Origin: Bacteroidales bacterium
Lineage (GTDB): Bacteria; Bacteroidota; Bacteroidia; Bacteroidales; Bacteroidaceae
DNA: 6,394 nucleotides
Assembly (NCBI GenBank): GCA_030523385.1
Contig: JAUNIV010000153.1
Span: 1-6,394 of the forward strand
Direction of reading: 5' to 3'
Part shown: piece by piece, positions 1-5,425 of the stretch
Layout: each line of letters opens with the position of its first letter
How positions within the stretch are numbered: the first letter of the stretch is position 1
Notes under the pieces: generated by a model
What the model saw: the letters and a program-made list of their open reading frames with translations, nothing else
Database searches by the model: none
Told to the model about the DNA's origin: nothing
Made by a program: the position numbers and the translations under genes

Positions 1-817
1 GTTGGAAGTTATCCATAAAACATTGTGTTACGAATTGGTCTGGACGCTTGTATTCGTTCACAATATCCACCTGCCAATTCAGGAATTTAGCAATCTGTTC
101 ACGTCCGTAACGTTCCCATTCCAATTTATAAGATGGATTGGTTACACCGTCACGAGCATAAAACTCTTCCCAAGAATGAATGTTCATTCCCCAATAGTTT
201 AATCCCCATGCCCGGTTCAAGGAATCAAGGTCGTTATTGAATTTCTTTTTGATGTAATTACGAAAACCGCTGAAGTAATCATGATTATTGATTCCTCGTG
301 AAATCGTTTCATTATCCACCTGATAACCAATAATTGCAGGATGTTTTGCATAGTGTTCCAGCAAACGGCGGATAATACGTTCACTATAGAATAGGTAAGT
401 GGGATTGGTGAAGTCCATATTTTGGCGGATACCATAGTATGCTTTTCCCCCGTTTGCATATTGAGCCAATATTTCCGGATGCCTTTCTGACATCCATGCC
501 GGAATAGAATATGTAGGCGTACCCAAAATGACTTTGATTCCGGCTTCGTTCAATTTGTCGAGAATGCGATCCATCCACTCAAACCGAAATTCCCCTTCGT
601 GAGGTTCAAATAATCCCCATGATGACTCTCCGACACGTACTACGGTCAATCCAGCCTTTTTCATCAGGCTAATATCTTCATCCAAACGGTCTGTGGGCAT
701 ATATTCGTGATAATAGGCTGCCCCATAGAGGATACCATCGAATGTATATTGTGCTTTTGTTTCCACACTAATGAGCATACAACAAATCATCAATAGCCGT
801 AATAAATACTTTTCCAT
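1..817 (-). CDS. GH42-like beta-galactosidase, N-terminal part (runs off left edge)
   Basis: This is a secreted glycoside hydrolase, most like the family 42 beta-galactosidases, which remove terminal beta-galactosyl residues with a retaining mechanism. The frame is open from the ATG at 817 to the left edge, about 272 codons of an expected 650-700, so the nucleophile half and C-terminal domains lie outside. Residues 1-22 look like a Sec signal peptide with a cleavage site at TKA/Q. The TIM barrel starts near residue 28 (ILYGAAYYHEYMP), followed by VVRVGESSWGLFEP (59-72), TPTYSIPAWM (100-109) and HPAIIGYQVDNE (159-170). The Asn-Glu pair at 169-170 fits the acid/base glutamate of this clan. The start lies 19 bp after the upstream flavodoxin stop, so it is probably co-transcribed. 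It is clearly more AT-rich than the genes to its right and is the only sugar-acting enzyme here, so it may belong to a neighbouring polysaccharide-use locus. Substrate specificity within the family cannot be told from this part. Confidence 0.9.
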   Translation of the reverse strand, partial: MEKYLLRLLMICCMLISVETKAQYTFDGILYGAAYYHEYMPTDRLDEDISLMKKAGLTVVRVGESSWGLFEPHEGEFRFEWMDRILDKLNEAGIKVILGTPTYSIPAWMSERHPEILAQYANGGKAYYGIRQNMDFTNPTYLFYSERIIRRLLEHYAKHPAIIGYQVDNETISRGINNHDYFSGFRNYIKKKFNNDLDSLNRAWGLNYWGMNIHSWEEFYARDGVTNPSYKLEWERYGREQIAKFLNWQVDIVNEYKRPDQFVTQCFMDNFQ

Positions 818-836
818 AACCTGCTATATTATAAAA

Positions 837-1502
837 TCATTCGACAATTCCAATTTCTTTTAGCCATCCCGTCACCGTGGCCGTATTGTTCAGTCCGCTA
901 CTTGTACACCCCAGTCCTGTTAAATGTTCCGCATCGGGAGTCAGTTCTACAATCTTTGCCAATGTCTCATCGCGGGATGTAGAAGCATAGGTGCAGAAAG
1001 GTACGACCATCTTTCCCTCGAAATCATAGCTTTCGGTAAAGGTAGAAATAATCATAGGGGCAGTGTGCCACCATACAGGGCATCCGATGAATACCACATT
1101 ATAGTCGTCCATATTTTCTACTTTACCGGATATGGGCGGACGTGCATTATTGTCGCGTTCATCAAGAGCCACTTCCGTACAAGCTGTGTAATTTGTCGGA
1201 TAGGGAGTTACTGGCTCAATGCAGAAGAGAGTACCTCCGGTCTGTGACGCTATCTGCTCCGCCATACGCCCGGTGGTTCCGCCCCAACTGAAATAAGCGA
1301 TGAGGATTTTGCCCGTTTTATTAGTCTCGTCGGACGTATCGGAATTATCAGGATTATCCGGTGTGCCGGGAATTTCCGGTTCTTCGGGCGTTCCGGGTAC
1401 TTCTGTGTCCGGTGTTTCCGGGTTTAGAGGTTCATCCTCTGTACAGGCATTGAACGCTATGAGCGACAATACCATCATCATGTAAATTGCATACTTCTTC
1501 AT
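837..1502 (-). CDS. Flavodoxin-like lipoprotein with acidic Pro-rich stalk
   Basis: This is an FMN-binding flavodoxin-fold protein predicted to be anchored in a membrane as a lipoprotein, 221 residues. Residues 1-19 form a signal peptide ending in FNA-C, with Cys20 as the likely lipidated residue. The next residues, TEDEP, are acidic, which in Bacteroidetes often goes with export to the cell surface. Residues 25-62 are a low-complexity linker rich in Pro, Asp, Glu and Thr. The flavodoxin domain begins at 65 with KILIAYFSWGGTTGRMAE; residues 72-78 fit the FMN phosphate loop. VVFIGCPVWWHTAPM (136-150) and VVPFCTYA (166-173) match the flavin-edge loops of the Bacteroides flavodoxin type (Pfam Flavodoxin_4 group by eye). 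It starts 13 bp after the aldo/keto reductase stop and has a recognisable AAGGAA ribosome site. It is a diverged paralogue of the flavodoxin at 4089-4748, sharing the FIG-P-WW and PFCT motifs. The electron partner is unknown. Confidence 0.9.
   Translation of the reverse strand: MKKYAIYMMMVLSLIAFNACTEDEPLNPETPDTEVPGTPEEPEIPGTPDNPDNSDTSDETNKTGKILIAYFSWGGTTGRMAEQIASQTGGTLFCIEPVTPYPTNYTACTEVALDERDNNARPPISGKVENMDDYNVVFIGCPVWWHTAPMIISTFTESYDFEGKMVVPFCTYASTSRDETLAKIVELTPDAEHLTGLGCTSSGLNNTATVTGWLKEIGIVE
1347..1400 (-). repeat. Two tandem 9-residue repeats in the lipoprotein stalk
   Basis: Residues 35-52 of the flavodoxin lipoprotein read VPGTPEEPE followed by IPGTPDNPD, two copies of a nine-residue unit. 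They sit in a longer Pro/Asp/Glu-rich stretch (25-62) that probably acts as an extended spacer between the lipid anchor and the flavodoxin domain. The DNA copies are diverged at many third positions, so this is an old protein repeat and not a recent slippage product. Confidence 0.6.
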
Positions 1503-1507
1503 TATTA

Positions 1508-1513
1508 TTCCTT
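1508..1513 (-). promoter_or_regulatory. Ribosome binding site of the flavodoxin lipoprotein gene
   Basis: On the minus strand AAGGAA precedes the ATG at 1502 by five bases, inside the 13-bp gap after the aldo/keto reductase stop. It is the clearest Shine-Dalgarno-like match in the window, and it could keep this gene translated even though the upstream gene is broken. Bacteroidales often start translation without one, so the match is supportive only. Confidence 0.4.
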
Positions 1514-1515
1514 AT

Positions 1516-2400
1516 TTATTTGCTTGATTTGAACGATTTGACAATTTCGGGAACAGGTTCGCCTGCATATCGTTCTCCAATTAATTTGATTTTAGAGGTG
1601 ATAGTTTCTAGTTCTGCGATGTCTTCCGATGTCAATAAGACTTCAGTTGCACGGATATTCTCTTCGAGATGCGACAGTTTAGTGGTGCCGGGAATGGGGA
1701 CTATCCATTTCGCCTTGGCAAGTAACCATGCGAGCGAAACCTGTGCTGTGGTCAACCCGCGCGTTTGCCCGAAACATCGGATTTCCTCTACAAGTACGGT
1801 GTTGGCACGGATTGCCGTTGGTGTGAATCTCGGCAGACCGTCACGGTTATCGTTACCGCCGTCGAAACGAGTGTATTCATTCAATGTGCCGCCGAGAAAG
1901 CCACGCCCCACCGGACTGTAAGGAACAAAACCGATACCCAGTTCTTCGCACACCTCTAAGATGCGATTCTCGGGAGCACGCCACATCAGGGAATACTCGC
2001 TCTGCAAAGCCGTAACCGGTTGTACGGCATGGGCACGGCGCAAGGTGGTTTCATCAACCTCGCTAAGCCCGAAATGCCTTACCTTACCCTCTGCAATAAG
2101 TTCCCTTACCGTTCCTGCCACATCTTCGATGGGTACGGAAGGGTCATGACGATGCACATAATACAGGTCGAGAACATCTGTCCGCAACCGTCTTAGCGAT
2201 TCCTCGCATACGCGTCTTATGTGTTCAGGTCGGTTGTTCAGCCCACAAGCCACACCATTCACATGGTTGAAACCAAATTTGGAACAAACGACTACACGGT
2301 TGCGATAGGGAGCCAGAGCCTCACCCACCAGTTCCTCGTTCACAAACGGGCCGTAAGTTTCTGCTGTGTCGAATAATGTAATACCGTGTGACGCTTGCAC
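1516..2400 (-). CDS. Aldo/keto reductase, C-terminal fragment of a disrupted gene
   Basis: This is the larger part of an NADPH-type aldo/keto reductase, which reduces carbonyls or oxidises alcohols through a Tyr-Lys-His-Asp site on a TIM barrel. It is in the same frame as the N-terminal fragment (2413-2802), separated from it by one TGA. The first possible start is a GTG at 2400; the frame is open from 2412. Counting from the GTG, residues 6-17 repeat the GITLFDTAETYG active-site strand (Asp11, Tyr16), SKFG gives the catalytic Lys41, and YYVHRHDP gives His83. PYSPVGRGFLGG (160-171) and IPGTTKLSHLEENI (236-249) are the usual cofactor-binding segments. Residues from 17 onward look intact for the family. 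The fragment alone lacks the first barrel strand, so I expect no activity unless translation reads through or the insertion is removed. Termination at TGA followed by restart at GTG, 12 bp later, could still make this piece. Confidence 0.85.
   Translation of the reverse strand: MQASHGITLFDTAETYGPFVNEELVGEALAPYRNRVVVCSKFGFNHVNGVACGLNNRPEHIRRVCEESLRRLRTDVLDLYYVHRHDPSVPIEDVAGTVRELIAEGKVRHFGLSEVDETTLRRAHAVQPVTALQSEYSLMWRAPENRILEVCEELGIGFVPYSPVGRGFLGGTLNEYTRFDGGNDNRDGLPRFTPTAIRANTVLVEEIRCFGQTRGLTTAQVSLAWLLAKAKWIVPIPGTTKLSHLEENIRATEVLLTSEDIAELETITSKIKLIGERYAGEPVPEIVKSFKSSK
2352..2382 (-). repeat. 31-bp direct repeat, copy 2, in the aldo/keto reductase
   Basis: This copy is identical over 31 bp to 2418-2448, at an offset of 66 bp (22 codons). 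It encodes the core of the GITLFDTAETYG strand with the catalytic Asp and Tyr. Beyond the 31 bp one mismatch and two more matches follow. It is the copy joined in frame to the rest of the reductase (ETYGPFVNEE). Confidence 0.95.
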
Positions 2401-2417
2401 CGCATTCCCAGTTCATA
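2383..2417 (-). other. 35-bp filler with in-frame TGA between the direct repeats
   Basis: This segment separates the two 31-bp repeat copies, and with one repeat it makes a 66-bp in-frame insertion. Read in the reductase frame it gives Val, stop (TGA at 2413-2415), then TGNAVQASHG. Removing any 66 bp that spans one repeat plus this filler rejoins ETY to GPFVNEE with no other change. The residues NAVQASHG resemble the helix that normally precedes this strand in aldo/keto reductases, so the filler may come from a related gene. I see no terminal inverted repeats. Confidence 0.85.
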
Positions 2418-2802
2418 CGTAAGTTTCTGCTGTGTCGAATAATGTAATGCCCCGATCAATGGCTTCGTGAATCAACCGAATCATGCTATTTCTGTCAGGA
2501 TGGGGTCCACGATGGTAGTTCATACCCATACATCCGAGTCCGAGCGCAGAGACTTCCAGCGCGTAAGTTCCACGTCCCAAAGTCCTGTGTAGCATTGATG
2601 TATTTCCCGTTGTTGTAAGTTCACTTTTGCTTTGTCTGGAAGAGGATGTATACCCGGAGGCTACTCCACTTGCCAATATGTCGAGTGGAGAACTGATGAA
2701 TGCCATTGCGCCCATTGCCGCCCCTCGTATCAGAAATTCTCGGCGACTGCATCCTGAAGGATTGTTACTTGAATTATTTTCCTTTCCCATGCCTACATTC
2801 AT
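2413..2802 (-). CDS. Tat-exported aldo/keto reductase, N-terminal fragment (stopped by TGA)
   Basis: This is the first 129 residues of an aldo/keto reductase that should continue into 1516-2400. A twin-arginine signal is clear: CSRREFLIRG at 18-27, then a hydrophobic stretch to about residue 44, so the folded, cofactor-loaded enzyme would be exported by Tat. After a Ser/Thr-rich linker (49-69) the barrel begins with HRTLGRGTYALEVSALGLG (72-90) and CMGMN, a helix at 106-117, and ITLFDTAETY (119-128), which carries the catalytic Asp123 and Tyr128. The protein then ends at Val129-TGA; a barrel of about 300 more residues is expected. Without the 66-bp insertion the whole protein would be 406 residues. 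The ATG at 2802 overlaps the TGA of the cupin gene (ATGA), which decides the start over an internal ATG at 2790. A GAGGT lies 12 bases upstream. Alone, this fragment is expected to be non-functional. Confidence 0.88.
   Translation of the reverse strand: MNVGMGKENNSSNNPSGCSRREFLIRGAAMGAMAFISSPLDILASGVASGYTSSSRQSKSELTTTGNTSMLHRTLGRGTYALEVSALGLGCMGMNYHRGPHPDRNSMIRLIHEAIDRGITLFDTAETYV
2418..2448 (-). repeat. 31-bp direct repeat, copy 1, in the aldo/keto reductase
   Basis: This is the copy nearer the start of the gene, joined in frame to the natural upstream helix (LIHEAIDRGITLFDTAETY). It is perfectly identical to 2352-2382. Perfect identity over a coding stretch with free third positions indicates that the duplication is recent or maintained by recombination. 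Confidence 0.95.
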
Positions 2803-4076
2803 TTATCAGGAATTACCTCATTCAGACAGCTGATGGCGTTGAGCGTGCGTGGGTAGCCGTTGTAGGGCAACAATTGCGTGGCAACAGCCAGCAACGTGTT
2901 CTTGTCGTTGCCCACGTTCACATTGCCTTGTATGTGTCCTTTCACTTGCGATTCACATCCTCCGAGAGATATGAGCATGGAGAATGTGAGCAGTTCGCGC
3001 ATACGTGCGTCCAATCCCTTGCGTGTCTGGTAGTCACCGAAACAGTTGGCAGAAAGGAAACGTTGGATATGCTTCTGATTTTCTGGAGCGGCAGCCTGCA
3101 TCTGGTCTATTCGTTCCCCGAAGATGTCTTTCTGCAAGGCAAGCCCTCGCTCATAACGTGTTTCGGGCGAAGTCGTGGACTGGCTTTCAAGCGGCAACGC
3201 AATTCCGTTGGCCGTGAGGAACTCGTTGGTGATGTTAATGAAGTCGATGACCTTGGCTATGCCAACGTAAGGCACAGCATGATATACCACTTCCTTAATT
3301 TCAACGGGAGTGATGCCATTGGCGTATGCCGCGCGGAGCATCATCCGGAATTCGCTTACCGTATGTTGGGCAATGGTGGACGCCATTGTCACCATGATGC
3401 GTGTGCGGCGATCCAAGTTGCCATATCGCAGTACTTCATCGAAAGCGAAATTATCGAATACCTCAATCAGTTCGGGATCGGTCTGACGGGCTGTGGAAAC
3501 ATAACCGGGAAACCATATCTCATGATTCTTTATGGCCGTTTCCGACAGACGGGCGACAGGAAGCGGTTTCGCGGTGGCCTTCCTGTATTGCTCATCGTCC
3601 ACTGGCTCCAGCCAGGTGCTTTTATTGTCCTGCGGATTGCACTCGATGGCGAGGTGCGAGAACCAGCTGTCAGGGGCAGCTCCATGCCAGTGTACCACGT
3701 TCGGGGCAATCTCCACCACGTCGCCCGGAAGCAGTTCACGGGCAGGCTGATCCTTCTCCTGATAGTAACCACGCCCGGCGGTACAGATGAGCAACTGTCC
3801 TCCCGTGTGGCTGTGCCAGTTGTTACGGCATCCCGGTTCAAAAGTGACGTTCGACACGGGCACATTCAGTACCTTGTTGGTAGTGAGTGGTGCCAAATAA
3901 GCCTGCCCTATGAAATATTGTGAGAATTGTTGCGGCAGTTTTTCCCCTTGCGGAAACATCTGTGCGAAGTGTGTTGTTCTATTGTCCATATTGTTTTCCT
4001 GTGCTTTCATTGTGGCCGCACCGCTGAAAAGCGACGCAGCGGCAAGAGCCATTGATATGATAATATTCCGTTTCAT
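2799..4076 (-). CDS. Exported cupin fused to two carboxymuconolactone decarboxylase-like domains
   Basis: This is a 425-residue exported protein. Residues 1-25 are a Sec signal peptide (cleavage near MKA/QEN). A cupin spans about 60-145: WHSHTGGQ gives His88, His90 and Gln94, and PNVVHWHGA gives His129. This His/His/Gln/His set has the spacing I recall for the Mn-dependent cupin hydroxynitrile lyases (GtHNL/AcHNL type), so a metal site is well supported but the reaction is not. Two AhpD/CMD-like all-alpha domains follow: about 187-287 (IMVTMASTIAQHTVSEFRMM, no CxxC) and about 305-422 (LTFSMLISLGGCESQVKGH, with Cys374 and His381 but Gln where the second Cys of CxxC would be). Thiol peroxidase activity of the AhpD kind is therefore doubtful. 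I chose the ATG at 4076; a GTG three codons earlier (4085) is possible but adds nothing. It begins 12 bp after the flavodoxin stop and overlaps the reductase start by 4 bp. The two parts are usually separate genes, so the fusion supports a joint role. Confidence 0.92.
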   Translation of the reverse strand: MKRNIIISMALAAASLFSGAATMKAQENNMDNRTTHFAQMFPQGEKLPQQFSQYFIGQAYLAPLTTNKVLNVPVSNVTFEPGCRNNWHSHTGGQLLICTAGRGYYQEKDQPARELLPGDVVEIAPNVVHWHGAAPDSWFSHLAIECNPQDNKSTWLEPVDDEQYRKATAKPLPVARLSETAIKNHEIWFPGYVSTARQTDPELIEVFDNFAFDEVLRYGNLDRRTRIMVTMASTIAQHTVSEFRMMLRAAYANGITPVEIKEVVYHAVPYVGIAKVIDFINITNEFLTANGIALPLESQSTTSPETRYERGLALQKDIFGERIDQMQAAAPENQKHIQRFLSANCFGDYQTRKGLDARMRELLTFSMLISLGGCESQVKGHIQGNVNVGNDKNTLLAVATQLLPYNGYPRTLNAISCLNEVIPDK

Positions 4077-4088
4077 AATGTCCACTGA

Positions 4089-4748
4089 TTAAAAGTCCGA
4101 CTTCTTGAGCCAATCCAGCACAGTCTTTCGTGCTTGCTCCTGCTTGTTCTGTGCAGTGGTGCCACGCACGGCAAGTCCTTTCCCAACCGTCGCCCCCTTG
4201 CAGGCATTGGCGATGTTGCGTTCCGTACCCGATAAGCCGCTGCCCTCGTGCGTGCAGAACGGGATGACGGTCTTACCTGTCCAGTCGTGCTTCTCGATGA
4301 ACGTATATACCAGCATCGGCATGTCGCCCCACCAGTTGGGATAGCCAATGAACACCACATCGTAATCCTCCACAGCGATGTCCTCTTTGACAGCAGGACG
4401 CGCACTGGCTTCCTTTTCTTTCTTTGCCTCGTCCACACAGGCATCGTAGGTTTTCGGATATTCTTTGGCGGGTACAATCTCGAAGAGTTTGCCATCTGTG
4501 GCTTCGGCTATCATTTCGGCAATAATGTGGGTATTTCCTTTCGTGATGTTGCCCACGGCATAGTTCTCGCCTGTGTGTGAGAAGAACGCCACCAATACTT
4601 TCTTTCCTTCCATACTCTTGCTTTCTGTCTGATTTGTTGTTACTTTGTTTCTGTTCTCTTGTGCTCCTTTGTTTTGGGCGCACGATGTGTTGCAAAGCAA
4701 GGCGAACACACCGGCAAGCATACATATTATTCCTTTCTTCATCTTCAT
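4089..4748 (-). CDS. Exported flavodoxin
   Basis: This is an FMN-binding electron carrier or small flavoreductase of flavodoxin fold, 219 residues, with an N-terminal export signal. Residues 1-22 are Lys-rich then hydrophobic and end in NTS-C; Cys23 may be lipidated, although the residue three before it is Asn and not Leu, so cleavage after CA/Q is an alternative. A polar linker (26-46) leads to the domain: KKVLVAFFSHTGENYAVGN (49-67), whose phosphate loop runs on through TKGNTHIIAEMI and is longer than in classical flavodoxins. VVFIGYPNWWGDMPM (131-145) and VIPFCTHEGSGLSGT (161-175) are the flavin-edge loops. The C-terminal helix ends in LDWLKKSDF. The ATG at 4748 overlaps the stop of the RibD-C gene (ATGA); a second ATG two codons later is equally usable. 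It is a paralogue of the lipoprotein at 837-1502 but lacks that protein's acidic stalk. Confidence 0.9.
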   Translation of the reverse strand: MKMKKGIICMLAGVFALLCNTSCAQNKGAQENRNKVTTNQTESKSMEGKKVLVAFFSHTGENYAVGNITKGNTHIIAEMIAEATDGKLFEIVPAKEYPKTYDACVDEAKKEKEASARPAVKEDIAVEDYDVVFIGYPNWWGDMPMLVYTFIEKHDWTGKTVIPFCTHEGSGLSGTERNIANACKGATVGKGLAVRGTTAQNKQEQARKTVLDWLKKSDF

Positions 4749-5425
4749 TTTGTTTTATAACGTATCCAGATTGTTCCGTTTGCCAGTGGTTCGACACTCA
4801 TCAGGTGGAGCGGAACGGGCGGACGGTTCATGTCGCCTATGCCGTCGAACAATGCCGTCTGTCCTTTTCGTCCGTCTATGCCGGGAGCGAGGAGCAGGCT
4901 CACTTCGTCCAAGAGACCAGCTTCAAGGAAACCACCGTTGATGTGTCCACCACCAAGCACGGCAAGCCGTTCCACTCCGAACCGCTCATGCAGTATCTCC
5001 ATGGCTTGCGGCAAGTCGATAGCATCGCGCCCGACGCAAATCCACGAGATTTCCAGTCCGCGCAAATAGTCGAGGTATTCCTCCGAAGCCTGTTCGCTGA
5101 CGATGCAGACCAGCGGTGTGCCGTCCACCTCCGACGACGGCCAGCGTAAACGTCCGCACGTGTCCACCGCTACCATGTAGGCATCTGATCGGACCGCCAC
5201 GTGTACCGAGGGTTTGCCAACAGGCTTCTCCTCCGTTGGCACGAACGGCTCTTTCTCTGCTGAATAGTGTTCCAGCGTCACACGCCCTTCTAACAGTGAA
5301 GGACAATTCAGTTTCTCCAGTGTGGTGTAATATTCGTCACCACTGATTTTATCCACCATTGAGCAGTCGATACGCCCGTCAATGGATGCCACCATGTGGC
5401 AAATGATGTAAGGTCTTTGCTTCAT
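4745..5425 (-). CDS. RibD C-terminal / dihydrofolate reductase-like family reductase
   Basis: This is a 226-residue cytoplasmic reductase with the fold shared by dihydrofolate reductase and the reductase half of RibD, which uses NADPH to reduce a ribosylamino-pyrimidine in riboflavin synthesis. No signal peptide is present. The N-terminal strand and loop IICHMVASIDGRID (7-20) is the family hallmark. The nucleotide-binding region is LAVLGGGHINGGFLEAGLLD (154-173), followed by EVSLLLAPGIDGR (174-186). The deaminase half of RibD is absent. A stand-alone protein of this size in a redox cluster is more likely an accessory reductase than the housekeeping riboflavin enzyme, although a link with flavin is tempting because two flavodoxins follow. 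The start overlaps the SDR stop by ATGA and the end overlaps the flavodoxin start in the same way. Its DNA is among the most GC-rich in the window: lines 4861-4920 and 5101-5160 are about 60% and 68% G+C. Confidence 0.88.
   Translation of the reverse strand: MKQRPYIICHMVASIDGRIDCSMVDKISGDEYYTTLEKLNCPSLLEGRVTLEHYSAEKEPFVPTEEKPVGKPSVHVAVRSDAYMVAVDTCGRLRWPSSEVDGTPLVCIVSEQASEEYLDYLRGLEISWICVGRDAIDLPQAMEILHERFGVERLAVLGGGHINGGFLEAGLLDEVSLLLAPGIDGRKGQTALFDGIGDMNRPPVPLHLMSVEPLANGTIWIRYKTK

Noticed and set aside
1300..1485. A plus-strand frame rich in Ser-Gly-Val-Pro repeats resembling a collagen-like peptide.
   Set aside because: It is the complement of the Pro/Asp/Glu-rich stalk of the flavodoxin lipoprotein and starts inside that gene.
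2413..2415. TGA read as selenocysteine or as a programmed readthrough stop.
   Set aside because: Aldo/keto reductases have no cysteine or selenocysteine need at this place. The stop sits in sequence that is extra relative to the family and bounded by a duplication, and no selenocysteine element stem is evident downstream.
2352..2448. A miniature transposon or attachment site in the reductase.
   Set aside because: I found no terminal inverted repeats and no integrase nearby, and the repeats are part of the gene's own coding sequence and not added target-site copies.
2700..3923. A 407-codon open frame on the plus strand.
   Set aside because: It lies antisense to the cupin/CMD gene and the start of the reductase, shows no family motif and reads as low-quality protein. 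It arises from the GC-rich codons of the real gene.
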